Source: Sideroxydans sp. (GTDB lineage Bacteria; Pseudomonadota; Gammaproteobacteria; Burkholderiales; Gallionellaceae). From it: a DNA stretch of 64,000 nt. A program made the position numbers and the translations under genes. Positions within the stretch are counted from its first letter, which is position 1. Every line of letters starts with the position of its first letter. Below the pieces are notes generated by a model, which was given only the letters and a program-made list of their open reading frames with translations, made no database searches and was not told where the DNA came from. The stretch covers positions 62,001 to 126,000 of the forward strand of contig JAQTTU010000010.1 in the NCBI GenBank assembly GCA_028710605.1, read 5' to 3'. This document shows, piece after piece, positions 1 through 9,686 of the stretch.

Positions 1-99
1 GAAATGCGGAATGGTGATACCGGCCTGATGCGCGGCCTCGATCACGGTCGCCCCGTTTTGAGTCTGTATCTTTATGCCGTCGATTTCGATGTTAATCAT
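1..99 (-). CDS. nuoG: NADH-quinone oxidoreductase subunit G, N-terminal fragment
   Basis: The 33 codons read from an ATG at position 99 to the window edge. They begin MINIEIDGIKIQTQNGATVI, the usual start of NuoG, the large iron-sulfur subunit of complex I, where a [2Fe-2S] ferredoxin-like domain opens the protein. The gene lies 19 bases downstream of nuoF in the same direction, as expected in a nuo operon. The rest of the gene is outside the window. Confidence 0.9.
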   Translation of the reverse strand, partial: MINIEIDGIKIQTQNGATVIEAAHQAGITIPHF

Positions 100-118
100 T
101 GCTCACCTGTCCGTCTGA

Positions 119-1381
119 CTACACCAAGCAGCGCTTGTGTTCGATGTGATATTCGAATTCCTTGCGGAAGTGTTTAAGCATGCCTTGCACCGGCCATGCA
201 GCCGCATCGCCCAAAGCGCAGACCGTGCGTCCGGCGATGTTGTTGCACAGGTCGAGCAGCAGATCCAGATCTTCGGGCTTGCCCTCGCCGTGTTCGATAC
301 GGTGGATGATGCGGTACAGCCAGCCCGTGCCTTCGCGGCAAGGCGTGCATTGACCGCAGGATTCTTCGTAATAGAAATAGGACAGACGCTCCAGCGCCTT
401 CACCATGCAGGTGGTATCGTCCATCACGATCACCGCGCCGGAACCGAGATAGGAACCGGCTTTTTGCAAGGAATCGTAGTCCAGATTCACGTCCATCATG
501 ATCTCGGCGGGCAATACCGGCATGGAAGAACCGCCGGGAATCACCGCCTTCAGCTTGTGGCCTTTGCGCACGCCGCCCGCCAGTTCCAGCAATTTCTTGA
601 ACGGCGTACCCATGGGCAGCTCGAAATTGCCCGGATTGTTCACGTGACCGGAAATCGAGAACAGCTTGATACCGCCGCTGTTGGGCACGCCCAGGTCGGC
701 AAATTTCTGTCCGCCTTCGCGGATGATGCAGGGAATGCTGGCGAATGTTTCGGTGTTATTAATGGTGGTCGGCTTGCCGTACAAACCGAAGCTGGCGGGG
801 AACGGCGGCTTGTAGCGTGGCTGGCCTTTTTTTCCTTCGATAGATTCGAGCAATGCGGTCTCTTCGCCGCACACATACGCGCCATAGCCCATGTGGTTGT
901 GCAGGTCGAATTCGAAATCTAAGCCGAGGATGTTCTTGCCCAAATAGCCCGCTTTGCGCGCTTCTTCGCAAGCCGCCTCCATGACTTCGTAAGCCTCGAA
1001 TATCTCGCCGTGCACGTAGTTGTAGCCGGTCTTCACGCCCATGGTGTAGGCGGCGATGGCCATGCCTTCGATCAACAGATGCGGGTTGTAGCGCAGGATG
1101 TCGCGGTCTTTGCAAGTGCCCGGCTCGCCTTCGTCCGAGTTGCAAACCAGATATTTCACGCCGTCGTAATTGCGCGGCATGAAGCTCCATTTCAAGCCGG
1201 TGGGAAAACCCGCGCCGCCGCGACCGCGCAGGCCGGAAGCTTTCACTTCGGCGATGATCGCCTCGGGGGAAATTTTTTCGGTCAGTACCTTGCGCAATGC
1301 CTGATAACCGCCCGCCTTGATATAGTTATCCAGCTTTGCCAGCCCGTCATTGGCTGTTGCCAAAATGATTTGCGCGCTCAT
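119..1381 (-). CDS. nuoF: NADH-quinone oxidoreductase subunit F (51 kDa, NADH/FMN site)
   Basis: This 420-residue protein is full length for NuoF, the peripheral-arm subunit that oxidises NADH through FMN and passes electrons to cluster N3. The glycine-rich nucleotide motif GRGGAGFP lies at residues 53-60 and [10 protein letters not shown] at 81-90. The N3 [4Fe-4S] ligands are visible as SCGQCTPC (Cys342, 345, 348) with the fourth at Cys388. Its start overlaps the nuoE stop by four bases, suggesting translational coupling. Confidence 0.97.
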   Translation of the reverse strand: MSAQIILATANDGLAKLDNYIKAGGYQALRKVLTEKISPEAIIAEVKASGLRGRGGAGFPTGLKWSFMPRNYDGVKYLVCNSDEGEPGTCKDRDILRYNPHLLIEGMAIAAYTMGVKTGYNYVHGEIFEAYEVMEAACEEARKAGYLGKNILGLDFEFDLHNHMGYGAYVCGEETALLESIEGKKGQPRYKPPFPASFGLYGKPTTINNTETFASIPCIIREGGQKFADLGVPNSGGIKLFSISGHVNNPGNFELPMGTPFKKLLELAGGVRKGHKLKAVIPGGSSMPVLPAEIMMDVNLDYDSLQKAGSYLGSGAVIVMDDTTCMVKALERLSYFYYEESCGQCTPCREGTGWLYRIIHRIEHGEGKPEDLDLLLDLCNNIAGRTVCALGDAAAWPVQGMLKHFRKEFEYHIEHKRCLV

Positions 1382-1857
1382 TGCTTATCCAGTTCTGCCA
1401 GAATCTGGTCGATTTTTTCGTTGGTCAAACGACCGCACAATTGTTTGTTGTTGATGGAAAACATCGGCGCATCCACGCAAGCGCCCATGCACTCGCCTTC
1501 GCGTATGCCGTATTTACCGTCCACCGTGACTTCGCCCAAACTGATACCCAGTTTTTTGTGCAAGTGCTCCAGCGTGTCGCCCGAACCGCACAGTTGGCAC
1601 GACAGGTTGGTGCACACGGTCAGTGTGTATTTGCCCATCGGTTTGAGGTTGTACATGTGGTAGAAAGTCGCCACCTCGAACACGGCCATCTGCGGCATGC
1701 CGAGATAGACGGCGATGTCGGCCATGTCTTCGGGGGCGATCCAGCCCTTCTCGTCTTGCACGAAACGCAACGCCGCCATCACGGCAGACTGGCGCTGATC
1801 GGCAGGATATTTTTTCAGCTCTTTTTCGATGAGCGTAATGATTTGTTGGGATAGCAT
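1378..1857 (-). CDS. nuoE: NADH-quinone oxidoreductase subunit E (24 kDa)
   Basis: This 159-residue thioredoxin-fold subunit binds the [2Fe-2S] cluster N1a next to NuoF. The four ligands are visible as Cys82, Cys87 (Cx4C) and Cys123, Cys127 (CMGAC). It overlaps nuoD by one base and nuoF by four, so the three genes are tightly packed in one transcript. Confidence 0.97.
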   Translation of the reverse strand: MLSQQIITLIEKELKKYPADQRQSAVMAALRFVQDEKGWIAPEDMADIAVYLGMPQMAVFEVATFYHMYNLKPMGKYTLTVCTNLSCQLCGSGDTLEHLHKKLGISLGEVTVDGKYGIREGECMGACVDAPMFSINNKQLCGRLTNEKIDQILAELDKQ

Positions 1858-3110
1858 CAGCGGTCAATCTCCCCGAAAACAATGTCCTGCGTACCGATGA
1901 TCGCCACCACGTCGGCAATCATGTGGCCTTTCGCCATCTCGTCCAGACTGGCCAGATGCGCGAAACCCGGTGCGCGAATTTTCATACGGTAAGGTTTGTT
2001 TGCCCCATCCGACACCAGATAGATGCCGAATTCACCCTTGGGGTGCTCGACGGCGGAATACACTTCGCCTGCGGGCAGATGAAAGCCTTCGGAAAATAGC
2101 TTGAAGTGATGGATCAGTTCTTCCATGTTCTGCTTCATGGATTCGCGTTTTGGCGGCGCGAATTTGAGGTCGTCCGACATCACCGGCCCCGGATTTTTGC
2201 GCAGCCAGTCTATGCACTGTTTGATGATGCGGTTGGATTGGCGCATCTCTTCCACGCGCACCAGATAACGATCGTAGCAATCGCCTTCCGTACCGACCGG
2301 AATATCGAAATCCAGATGATCGTAAACCTCATACGGCTGTTTCTTGCGCAGATCCCAAACCACACCCGAACCGCGCAGCATAGGCCCGGTGAAACCCAGC
2401 GCCATCGCGCGTTCCGGCGACACCACGCCAATCCCCACCGTGCGCTGTTTGAAGATACGGTTGTCGGTCAAAAGCGTTTCGTACTCATCTACGTACTTTG
2501 GAAAACTATTGGTAAAATCTTCCAGATAATCGAGCAGGGAACCCTGGCGGTTCTCATTCAGCTTCTTCACCGCAGCTGCATTGTGGATCTTGCTCGCCTG
2601 GTATTGCGGCATCGAATCCGGCAAATCGCGATACACGCCGCCCGGACGGTAGTAGGCCGCATGCATGCGTGCGCCTGAAACTGCCTCGTAAGCATCCATC
2701 AAAGCTTCGCGTTCGCGGAACGTGTAAAACATCGGCGACATCGCGCCAACGTCCATGGCTGAAGCGCCAAGCCACAGCAGATGATTCAAGATGCGCGTGA
2801 CCTCGTCGAACATGACGCGGATGTATTGCGCGCGAAGCGGCACTTCAATGCCCGCCAGCTTTTCTATCGCCATCACATAGGCATGTTCGTTCATCATCAT
2901 GGACACGTAGTCCAGACGATCCATGTAGGGAACGGATTGCAGATAGGTTTTGTGTTCGGCCAGCTTCTCGGTCGCGCGATGCAATAGGCCGATGTGCGGG
3001 TCGGCACGAACAATCACTTCGCCATCCAGCTCCAGCACCAGGCGCAACACGCCGTGCGCAGCCGGATGCTGCGGGCCGAAGTTCATGGTGTAATTTTTTA
3101 TTTCCGCCAT
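1857..3110 (-). CDS. nuoD: NADH-quinone oxidoreductase subunit D (49 kDa)
   Basis: This 417-residue subunit is related to the large subunit of NiFe hydrogenases and forms part of the quinone pocket of complex I. The opening [20 protein letters not shown] near residue 9 is the family signature, and the C-terminal EIDR ending is typical. It is separate from nuoC here, not fused to it as in E. coli. It lies 21 bases after nuoC. Confidence 0.97.
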   Translation of the reverse strand: MAEIKNYTMNFGPQHPAAHGVLRLVLELDGEVIVRADPHIGLLHRATEKLAEHKTYLQSVPYMDRLDYVSMMMNEHAYVMAIEKLAGIEVPLRAQYIRVMFDEVTRILNHLLWLGASAMDVGAMSPMFYTFREREALMDAYEAVSGARMHAAYYRPGGVYRDLPDSMPQYQASKIHNAAAVKKLNENRQGSLLDYLEDFTNSFPKYVDEYETLLTDNRIFKQRTVGIGVVSPERAMALGFTGPMLRGSGVVWDLRKKQPYEVYDHLDFDIPVGTEGDCYDRYLVRVEEMRQSNRIIKQCIDWLRKNPGPVMSDDLKFAPPKRESMKQNMEELIHHFKLFSEGFHLPAGEVYSAVEHPKGEFGIYLVSDGANKPYRMKIRAPGFAHLASLDEMAKGHMIADVVAIIGTQDIVFGEIDR

Positions 3111-3131
3111 AACGTTGCCTTCTCTATTCGC

Positions 3132-3761
3132 TTAGGAACGACCGTAATTTTCTTCGCGCAGGGTGCGAGGCGTGATCTCGCGCGGCTCAATGGTGACCGG
3201 CTCGTAAATCACGCGCTTCTGCGCAGCGTCGTAACGCATTTCGACATGACCGGACAGCGGGAAGTCTTTGCGGAACGGATTGCCGACAAAGCCGTAATCG
3301 GTAAGCAGGCGGCGCAGATCGGGATGCCCGATAAAGATAATGCCGTACAGATCGAACGCCTCGCGCTCGTACCAGTTGGCCGAAGACCATATTTCCGCGA
3401 CAGAATTCAATACGGGATTTTCATCATCTTGCGCGAACACGCGCACGCGCAAACGCATGTTATGCGACACCGAAAGCAGATGATAGACGACGGCAAAGCG
3501 CGCGCCTTCGCGCGGCGCATCGGGCAAATACTTGCCGTCCTCACTCGTTTCGCTGCCGTAAGTGGAGTAGTCGATGCCGCAGACATCAATCAGCTCTTCA
3601 AAACGCAAATCGGCATCGTCGCGCAGGCGGGTAAAGACGGAGAGCATGTCGCTCGCGTTCACCACCAGCGTCAGTTCACCCAAGCGTTCTTCCAGGCTCA
3701 CCACTTTGCCTGAAAGAGCTTTACTCAAATTTGCGGACAGTATGTTCAGGTTGGTCGTCAT
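3132..3761 (-). CDS. nuoC: NADH-quinone oxidoreductase subunit C (30 kDa)
   Basis: This 209-residue subunit of the peripheral arm contains the family block ERExxDxxGIxFxGHPDLRR at about residues 131-151. It sits between nuoB and nuoD in the conserved A-B-C-D order. The last residues ([13 protein letters not shown]) run past the core domain, as is common in betaproteobacteria. Confidence 0.96.
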   Translation of the reverse strand: MTTNLNILSANLSKALSGKVVSLEERLGELTLVVNASDMLSVFTRLRDDADLRFEELIDVCGIDYSTYGSETSEDGKYLPDAPREGARFAVVYHLLSVSHNMRLRVRVFAQDDENPVLNSVAEIWSSANWYEREAFDLYGIIFIGHPDLRRLLTDYGFVGNPFRKDFPLSGHVEMRYDAAQKRVIYEPVTIEPREITPRTLREENYGRS

Positions 3762-3768
3762 GGTCGGC

Positions 3769-4248
3769 CTATCGCGCGATGGTGTTGGTACGCTTGATCT
3801 TGTTCTGCAACTGGATGATGCCGTATATCAACGCCTCGGCGGTCGGCGGGCAACCGGGCACGTAAATATCGACTGGAACAATGCGGTCGCAGCCGCGTAC
3901 CACCGAATAGGAATAATGGTAATAGCCGCCGCCGTTCGCGCAGGAACCCATGGAAATCACAAAACGCGGCTCGGCCATCTGGTCATAAACCTTGCGCAAG
4001 GCCGGTGCCATCTTGTTGCACAATGTTCCCGCTACAATCATCAAATCCGATTGCCTTGGACTCGGGCGAAAAACCTCCGCTCCAAATCGGGACAAGTCGT
4101 AACGAGGTGTCACCGCATGTATCATCTCGACCGCGCAGCAAGCCAGACCGAAGGTCATGGGCCACAGCGAACCGGTACGCACATAGTTGATTACCGTGTC
4201 GGCAGAAGTGGTGACAAACCCCTTCTCCAGAATGCCTTCTATTCCCAT
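3769..4248 (-). CDS. nuoB: NADH-quinone oxidoreductase subunit B (20 kDa, cluster N2)
   Basis: NuoB carries the terminal [4Fe-4S] cluster N2, which reduces quinone. The ligands are visible at Cys37-Cys38 (tandem), Cys103 and Cys133. The open frame extends upstream, but the start at [10 protein letters not shown] (4248) gives the standard 159 residues and overlaps the nuoA end by ten bases. An earlier ATG would place 37 extra residues inside the nuoA sequence. Confidence 0.96.
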   Translation of the reverse strand: MGIEGILEKGFVTTSADTVINYVRTGSLWPMTFGLACCAVEMIHAVTPRYDLSRFGAEVFRPSPRQSDLMIVAGTLCNKMAPALRKVYDQMAEPRFVISMGSCANGGGYYHYSYSVVRGCDRIVPVDIYVPGCPPTAEALIYGIIQLQNKIKRTNTIAR

Positions 4249-4595
4249 TCCAAAGCCCCCTTCATCCATTCGTAGATAAAGCCCACCACAAGGATGGCCA
4301 GAAAGACCATCATGGAAACAAAACCGAAGGTACCTATCTCTTTGAGAACGATCGCCCAAGGGAAAAGGAAGGCGATCTCAAGATCGAACAGGATAAACAG
4401 GATGGCGACCAGATAGAAACGCACATCGAACTTCATGCGCGCATCTTCGAACGCTTCGAAGCCGCATTCGTAAGGAGAGAGTTTTTTGTCGTCGGGGCGG
4501 TTAGGCGCAATCAGCTTGCCCAACACCAAAGGCAATACGCCAATCACAAGTGCGATGGCAATAAATATCAGCACTGGAAAATAATTTTCCAACAT
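4239..4595 (-). CDS. nuoA: NADH-quinone oxidoreductase subunit A (membrane)
   Basis: This 118-residue inner-membrane subunit is first in the nuo operon. Three hydrophobic segments are visible near residues 5-28, 60-82 and 90-112, with the acidic [12 protein letters not shown] loop between the first two. The 174 bases upstream, back to the tRNA gene, are A+T rich and should hold the operon promoter. No convincing -35/-10 pair could be assigned there. Confidence 0.96.
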   Translation of the reverse strand: MLENYFPVLIFIAIALVIGVLPLVLGKLIAPNRPDDKKLSPYECGFEAFEDARMKFDVRFYLVAILFILFDLEIAFLFPWAIVLKEIGTFGFVSMMVFLAILVVGFIYEWMKGALEWE

Positions 4596-4769
4596 CTTGA
4601 GTCCCCCTCATCTTAAGGCCCCCGAAGTTTCGGAGCAGTGGATGCTACTCTAGTTTTTTTTGACTGCATTTTGACCTGAGGCTTGCACCCCGGTCTTCTG
4701 ATATTCTAATTCTTATTATTTAATTTTGTAATTCTTAATTCTGAATTTTTTTGTTTTTTTATTTTAATT

Positions 4770-4856
4770 TGGTGCGGGGCAAGGGACTCGAACCCTCACG
4801 TCCTTACGGACACAGCCACCTCAAGGCTGCGCGTCTACCAATTCCGCCAACTCCGC
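4770..4856 (-). tRNA. tRNA-Leu, anticodon GAG
   Basis: The minus strand folds as a class II tRNA with encoded CCA. The anticodon stem CAGCC/GGCTG closes the loop TTGAGGT (anticodon GAG). There is a variable arm TGTCC-GTAA-GGACG and a T arm with TTCGAGT. It starts GCGGAGTTGGCGGAATTGG and ends CCCCGCACCA. Pair 5:68 of the acceptor stem is A-C and 7:66 is U-G. The position between secG and nuoA is conserved in many betaproteobacteria. Confidence 0.95.
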
Positions 4857-4866
4857 ATATTTCTTA

Positions 4867-5214
4867 TTATTTTGGTATTTGTTGCGACTTGGAGTCGCTT
4901 GTTTCATTCGCCGCAGGAGCGGGAGCAGCTTGCGGTTGCAACGTCTGCACATCCACTTTATCCAGCACGCCCTGCACTTTCGCGGGACGCGAATACAAAT
5001 AGGTCAGCGAAAGACTGGTGACAAAAAATACTGTCGCCACCACTGCCGTGCTACGGCTCAGAAAATTTGCCGATCCGCTGGAACCGAACAGACTGCCGGC
5101 AGAACCGGAACCGAACGCAGCGCCCATATCCGCACCTTTGCCGTGCTGGATCAGAACCAAACCGATCAGCACCACCGCAGCCACCACATGTACCACCCAA
5201 ACTATATTTTCCAC
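4867..5214 (-). CDS. secG: Preprotein translocase subunit SecG
   Basis: This 115-residue small membrane subunit of the Sec translocon helps SecYE-SecA export. Two hydrophobic segments (about residues 4-22 and 52-72) flank the conserved cytoplasmic loop with [20 protein letters not shown] Pro/Ala/Gln-rich tail of about 35 residues follows. It lies 34 bases downstream of tpiA in the same direction and ten bases upstream of the tRNA-Leu gene. Confidence 0.95.
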   Translation of the reverse strand: MENIVWVVHVVAAVVLIGLVLIQHGKGADMGAAFGSGSAGSLFGSSGSANFLSRSTAVVATVFFVTSLSLTYLYSRPAKVQGVLDKVDVQTLQPQAAPAPAANETSDSKSQQIPK

Positions 5215-5248
5215 ACGCCGCTCCGAAACAAAATCAAATCACTGCCGT

Positions 5249-6010
5249 TTACTTACCCGATTGACCCGCGCGGCAGATCGCGACAAACTCATCCGCAACC
5301 AAAGCTGCCCCACCGATCAAACCGCCATCAATATCCGGCTTGGCGAACAACTCGGCAGCATTCGCCGCCTTCACGCTGCCACCATACAAAATTACCAGAT
5401 TCTCCGCCACCTGCGCATCATGTCCCGCCACGCGCTGGCGAATAAACGCATGTACCGCCTGTGCCTGCTCCGGCGATGCCGTCTTGCCGGTACCTATCGC
5501 CCAGACCGGCTCGTAAGCCAGTACCGCCTGGCGCAATGCCTGCACTCCGGCCAAAGCGATCACCGCATCCAACTGTTCGGCAACCACCATCTCGGTTGCC
5601 CCGCTCTCGCGCTGCTCCAATGTCTCGCCCACACACAGCACGGGAACCAATCCCGCCTTCTGCGCTGCGGCATATTTCTCTGCCACTAAATGACTGTCCT
5701 CGCCGTAAATACTGCGCCGTTCGGAATGACCCACGAGCACATACTTACAACCAAAATCTGCCAACATGGAAGCAGACACCTCACCGGTGTATGCCCCTTT
5801 GTCGAGTTGGTGCACATCCTGTGCGCCCCACTTTACTGCCGAAGCCGACAATTCCTGCTCAAGTTGCGCGAGGTAAGGAAAAGGCGCGCAAACCGCGACA
5901 TCCACAGCGGCCAGTTGCGCCACGCCATTCTTTACTGCCTCCAGCAACAACTCGTTCTGAGCCAGCGAGCCATGCATTTTCCAATTTCCAATTACCAGCT
6001 TGCGACGCAT
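5249..6010 (-). CDS. tpiA: Triosephosphate isomerase
   Basis: This 253-residue TIM-barrel enzyme interconverts dihydroxyacetone phosphate and glyceraldehyde 3-phosphate in glycolysis and gluconeogenesis. Catalytic residues are visible: Lys11 in GNWKMHG, His95 in VGHSERRS and Glu167 in AYEPVWAIGTG. The phosphate-binding end YGGSVKAANA is also present. It is the first gene of a likely tpiA-secG-tRNA-nuo transcription run and diverges from rsuA, sharing a 100-base spacer. Confidence 0.97.
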   Translation of the reverse strand: MRRKLVIGNWKMHGSLAQNELLLEAVKNGVAQLAAVDVAVCAPFPYLAQLEQELSASAVKWGAQDVHQLDKGAYTGEVSASMLADFGCKYVLVGHSERRSIYGEDSHLVAEKYAAAQKAGLVPVLCVGETLEQRESGATEMVVAEQLDAVIALAGVQALRQAVLAYEPVWAIGTGKTASPEQAQAVHAFIRQRVAGHDAQVAENLVILYGGSVKAANAAELFAKPDIDGGLIGGAALVADEFVAICRAGQSGK

Positions 6011-6110
6011 CAGGATTTGTTTCCGACGTTTCAGAAGGCGGCGATACTACCCATGAAAATCCAAATGGTCAATCAAACCGCCAACCGCCTGATTCTGTTA
6101 CAGTCCCGCC

Positions 6111-6827
6111 ATGAGCAAGCAAACATTAGAGCGCATTTTGCAGTCGCAGGGATTCGGTACTCGCAAATGGTGCAGCCAGATAATTGCGGATGGAGAAGTC
6201 GGAATAAACGGCGAAATCGTCACCGATAGCCGCTTAATTCTGGAAACCAGCGGCCTAGAATTCAGCGTGTATGGAGAGCCTTGGCAATATCGCGAGCATG
6301 TATATATCGCGCTGAACAAACCCGCCGACTACGAATGTTCGCGCAAACCCAGCCACCATCCCGGCGTGCTTTCCCTGTTGCCGGAACAGTTTTCCTTGCG
6401 CGATGTGCAGCCCGTTGGACGGCTCGACCACGATACCACCGGACTATTGCTGATGTCCGACGACGGCGCATTCATTCACGCGCAATCCTCGCCCAAGCGC
6501 CACATCCCCAAGGTTTATGTCGCCACCACGCACGATGCGGTCACGCCGCAGCTGGTCGCGCAATTATTGAAAGGCGTGAAGTTGCACGACGAACCCGCGC
6601 CGCTGGCGGCGGTCGTGTGCAACAGGCTGGATGAGCACCAACTGGAGATCGTGCTGGAACAGGGCAAATATCATCAGGTGAAACGCATGCTCGCCGCCGC
6701 AGGCAACCACTGCACGGCGTTGCGCCGCACCGAGATTGGCGGATTAAAGCTGGCTGCGCTGAACCTGGCCGAAGGCGAGTGGCGCTATCTGGATGAGGCG
6801 CAACGGGCGCTATTAACAGCGCCCTGA
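6111..6827 (+). CDS. rsuA: RsuA-family 16S rRNA pseudouridine synthase
   Basis: This 238-residue protein has an N-terminal S4-like RNA-binding region (about 1-60) and a pseudouridine synthase domain. The catalytic aspartate is Asp106 in VGRLDHDTTGLLL. The length and the ALNKPADYECSRKP block match RsuA, which modifies U516 of 16S rRNA, better than RluB/E/F. The stop codon at 6825-6827 is immediately followed by the first base of a palindromic element. Confidence 0.88.
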   Translation: MSKQTLERILQSQGFGTRKWCSQIIADGEVGINGEIVTDSRLILETSGLEFSVYGEPWQYREHVYIALNKPADYECSRKPSHHPGVLSLLPEQFSLRDVQPVGRLDHDTTGLLLMSDDGAFIHAQSSPKRHIPKVYVATTHDAVTPQLVAQLLKGVKLHDEPAPLAAVVCNRLDEHQLEIVLEQGKYHQVKRMLAAAGNHCTALRRTEIGGLKLAALNLAEGEWRYLDEAQRALLTAP

Positions 6828-7010
6828 AGGCCACCTCTAAAAATCCAAATTTGCGAGCATCCGCTGCGCGGATTGCCTGCTTACCCCACTTCGTCGCAAT
6901 ACTGCGTTGCTCGCAAAAAATTGCTCCTTACATATTCAAATATATGCTGCGTCGCAATTTTTTGTTCGCGCCTTGTCTTGCTTAGAACTTTGAATTTTTA
7001 GAGGCAGCCT
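6828..7010. repeat. MITE-like element with terminal inverted repeats
   Basis: The ends 6828-6849 (AGGCCACCTCTAAAAATCCAAA) and 6989-7010 are inverted repeats of 22 bases with three mismatches. The interior has further self-complementary stretches around GCGAGCA, CGTCGCAATACTGCG and AAAAAATTG. There is no coding capacity. It fills almost the whole gap between two convergent genes, so it may serve as their transcription end. Confidence 0.75.
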
Positions 7011-7019
7011 AAAGTTTCA

Positions 7020-7313
7020 TCACACGCAACCGGTCGGCTTGGGCATGCCGCCGTATTTGGTGATCGGCTTCATCGGCCCGGTCATCCACAGATCGAACAC
7101 CTCTTTCTGGTCTTCTTCGATGTATTTGGCAAACTTGCGGATAGGCGGCACCGCGCCATACTGCTCGTAAAACTCGCGCGCCTTCTCAATCTGCTGCCAT
7201 TTCTTCTCGTTCAATTCGTAGCCATCCACCTCGGCCATGGCACGACCGATTTCCGGCGACCAATCACTCATATCAACGAGATACCCATCACCATCACGAT
7301 TTGGAATTTGCAT
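7020..7313 (-). CDS. TusE/DsrC-family sulfur-carrier protein (single C-terminal Cys)
   Basis: This 97-residue protein ends in GGMPKPTGCV, with the near-terminal cysteine (Cys96) that carries persulfide sulfur in the DsrC/TusE/DsvC family. The second cysteine found about ten residues earlier in true dissimilatory DsrC is absent, so a TusE-like or DsrC-related sulfur-relay role is more likely. The start at 7313 is chosen because AAAGGG lies eight bases before that ATG; an in-frame GTG three codons earlier is too close to it. No tus or dsr genes are nearby. Confidence 0.85.
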   Translation of the reverse strand: MQIPNRDGDGYLVDMSDWSPEIGRAMAEVDGYELNEKKWQQIEKAREFYEQYGAVPPIRKFAKYIEEDQKEVFDLWMTGPMKPITKYGGMPKPTGCV

Positions 7314-7396
7314 GATTAACACCCTTTCTTGTCTGAAGAACTGGTGTACATTTAACCCCTGCCGAGCGTTTTAGTCAACTATTAAAAGTATTTTAG

Positions 7397-8701
7397 TCAA
7401 CTTATTTTTACAGCGCCATTTTGGCGGCAATACGTCTCGCGAATGAACAGCGTGGCAACCAATCCCAGCAACGAAAAACCCAGCATAATGGCGATGCCAG
7501 CGCGATAGTCGCTCAATCCGAGCGGCGCATTGCCGGAGGCTGCATGCGCACGGTCTATCGCCCAACCAACCAGCGGCTGCATGATCGCCGTGCCGAGAAA
7601 AGCGCCGACATTCACCACGCTGGTCGCCATGCCGGACAGTGCGGGCGGATTCACTTCTTTGGCGCACGACCAACTCAACGTAAAGCTGGGCGCAGACAAG
7701 CCCATCAGCAGAAACAGCGCGTAACCCGCAACACCATCCAGCGACCAACCGAACGCCATCGGCAACCAGCACAGGCAATAACCCAGCGCGCCCGCGATCA
7801 TCACCGGTTTGCGCCGCCCGAGGCGATCCGACAGCGCACCGATGAACAACGCGCCGACCGCGAATCCCGCCAGCAACAAGGTGGTGTGATTGGTGGCGGC
7901 AGCTCTATCCATGCCGTAACCATCGCGCAAAAACGGCACCGCCCACAAACCGCCGAAGGCAAACAGCGAACCGGCAATGCCCATATTCACCCACAGCCCC
8001 GGCCACGTGGCGCGGTTCTTCATCACGATCAACAGTCCGTCGTACCAATGCCCCTGATGCGGCGGATGCGCCGCTTTGCCATCCAACTCGCGCAAACTGG
8101 GCAAATCCACCTCGCCCGGATGATTGCGGACCAGCCACCATGAAAGCGCCGCCAATAGCAAAGAGAACAAGCCCACCGCCACGAATACCGTGCGCCACGA
8201 AACAAAGCCCAGCGCCCAAGCCAAGGGTGCAGCCGCCAGCAGCGAACCCGCATTGCCGATCAAAATCGTGATGCCGGTCACCGTGGCGAAATGCCGATCA
8301 TGAAACCAACTCGCATTCAGCTTGAGCATCGAAATGAACATCACCGACACCCCCAGCCCGACCAACAAGCGACCAACCGACGCGACGGCCAGCGTATCGG
8401 CCACGCCGAACAACAGCGAACCAATACCGCCGACCACCCCGCCAATCGCCACCACCCGCCGCGCGCCCAGCGTATCCACCAGCACCCCGGTGGGAATCTG
8501 CATCACCGTGTAAACGTAGAAATACGTCGCCGCCAACCCGCCCAATGCCGCCGCGCTGGCATGAAATGTCTGCTGCAAATCGGACGAAATCGCCGCCGGG
8601 GCGAAGCGATGGAAGAATGACAACACGTAAGCCAGACCGACAATGACGAAGGCCGTCCAGCGCAGGCGGAGGAGTTGATTGGATTGATGGGTGTTCAGCA
8701 T
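7397..8701 (-). CDS. Major facilitator superfamily transporter
   Basis: This 434-residue protein has about twelve hydrophobic segments and the MFS loop motif in the form GVLVDTLGARR after helix 2, with GALSDRLGRRKP in the second half. It is an inner-membrane secondary transporter; the substrate cannot be read from the sequence. The start at 8701 gives a normal cytoplasmic N-terminus. The open frame runs 25 codons further upstream, but that part lacks membrane character. It ends just beyond the TusE-like gene's 5' side and shares no operon partner. Confidence 0.85.
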   Translation of the reverse strand: MLNTHQSNQLLRLRWTAFVIVGLAYVLSFFHRFAPAAISSDLQQTFHASAAALGGLAATYFYVYTVMQIPTGVLVDTLGARRVVAIGGVVGGIGSLLFGVADTLAVASVGRLLVGLGVSVMFISMLKLNASWFHDRHFATVTGITILIGNAGSLLAAAPLAWALGFVSWRTVFVAVGLFSLLLAALSWWLVRNHPGEVDLPSLRELDGKAAHPPHQGHWYDGLLIVMKNRATWPGLWVNMGIAGSLFAFGGLWAVPFLRDGYGMDRAAATNHTTLLLAGFAVGALFIGALSDRLGRRKPVMIAGALGYCLCWLPMAFGWSLDGVAGYALFLLMGLSAPSFTLSWSCAKEVNPPALSGMATSVVNVGAFLGTAIMQPLVGWAIDRAHAASGNAPLGLSDYRAGIAIMLGFSLLGLVATLFIRETYCRQNGAVKIS

Positions 8702-8835
8702 GGATAAATCGTTTCGAGCGGGATAAATGTGCTCCGCATTATCGCATCCAGAACACGTTGGACTGCCAATCCTCAATGCCCATCATCCGAAACAAATTCC
8801 TTTCCCTTGCATTTATTGTTGCTACAATAATGCGC

Positions 8836-9105
8836 ATGGAAATCGCCTATGACTCCGCCAAAGACATTGCCAACCAAGCCAAGCACGGCGTTTCGCTGGC
8901 ATTGGCTGCTGAGCTGGAATGGGACACACTGTGGGCGAAACCGGATGCTCGCCGCAACTACGGCGAAGAACGCTGGATCGGCTACGTCATATTGGAGAGA
9001 CGGTTGTACTGTGTGGTTTTCACGGACCGCGACGAACAGCGCCGCATCATCAGCCTGCGCAAGGCCAACACAAGAGAGGTGAATAACTATGCCGCAAACA
9101 ATTAA
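8836..9105 (+). CDS. brnT: BrnT-family toxin
   Basis: This 89-residue RelE-fold ribonuclease-type toxin has the family pattern: MEIAYDSAKDIANQAKHGVS at the start, then WIGYVILERRLYCVVFTDRD and a final RRIISLRKANTRE. It overlaps the following brnA by 17 bases, the usual toxin-first order of type II BrnTA modules. An ATG six bases earlier (8830) is an alternative start. TACAAT at 8823-8828 may be a -10 element, in which case the leader is very short. Confidence 0.88.
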   Translation: MEIAYDSAKDIANQAKHGVSLALAAELEWDTLWAKPDARRNYGEERWIGYVILERRLYCVVFTDRDEQRRIISLRKANTREVNNYAANN

Positions 9106-9391
9106 ATCTCACACCGGGCGCACCCTCATCCTGCCGACCCCGGAAGAAGATGTAGCGATCAGCGCCGGGATTGCCGCCGATCCCGACACGCATGAGCTGA
9201 CAGTTGCTGAATTCGCGCAACTGAAACCCATCCCCCAACGCGGCCGCCCCGCATCCGCCAATCCCAAAGTGCATACCGGATTGCGTCTGGACGCGGAAGT
9301 ACTGGATGCATTCAAGGCAGGTGGTCGTGGCTGGCAAACGCGCATCAACGAAGCGCTGAAAGAATGGCTGAAGAACCACCACACCGCTTGA
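9089..9391 (+). CDS. brnA: BrnA-family antitoxin
   Basis: This 100-residue antitoxin has an N-terminal toxin-binding region and a C-terminal ribbon-helix-helix-like DNA-binding region: GRPASANPKVHTGLRLDAEV near residues 51-70, then GWQTRINEALKEWL. This is the BrnA signature; BrnA neutralises BrnT and represses the operon. It overlaps brnT. Confidence 0.88.
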   Translation: MPQTIKSHTGRTLILPTPEEDVAISAGIAADPDTHELTVAEFAQLKPIPQRGRPASANPKVHTGLRLDAEVLDAFKAGGRGWQTRINEALKEWLKNHHTA

Positions 9392-9453
9392 TTCCGGCCA
9401 GCGTTCGATAAGCCGTCATCAACCGAAATGATCCTGCCGTATCAGACTCCTAC

Positions 9454-9524
9454 CTGAAGATGCCCGTCAATAGGCGATCTGCATCATGCGTCGCGTGGAG
9501 AATGAGTATTGACGGGCATCTACA
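9454..9524. repeat. Dispersed repeat, GATGCCCGTCAATAGGCGATC type
   Basis: GAAGATGCCCGTCAATAGGC begins one arm, and TATTGACGGGCATCTACAG at 9506-9524 is its imperfect inverted partner. A second partial copy (GGAGATGCCCGTCAATACTC) lies at 9653-9672. About ten relatives occur elsewhere in the window. The stretch 9392-9686 holds no gene. Confidence 0.75.
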
Positions 9525-9540
9525 GACAGGCGGGTAATCA

Positions 9541-9620
9541 ATGTAGGGCGCAATCGTTATTGCGCCGGATGTTTTGAACTCGCACATGCGGCGCAATGCC
9601 CGTTGGTTATTGCGCCCTAC
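9541..9620. repeat. Dispersed repeat, TGTAGGGCGCAATCGTTATTGC type
   Basis: TGTAGGGCGCAATCG at the left and GTTGGTTATTGCGCCCTAC at the right form inverted arms around GGATGTTTTGAACTCGCACA. A half copy occurs at 10531-10566, and related copies lie at 30177-30211 and 62263-62346. There is no coding capacity. Confidence 0.7.
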
Positions 9621-9686
9621 GCGGGCTTCCAAAACAAAACGTTACATGCCCGGAGATGCCCGTCAATACTCACTCCCCATGCAGTC

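Noticed and set aside
4751-5002. 83-codon plus-strand frame across the tRNA gene
   Set aside because: The frame crosses the tRNA-Leu gene and antisense secG; such frames over tRNAs are well-known false genes.
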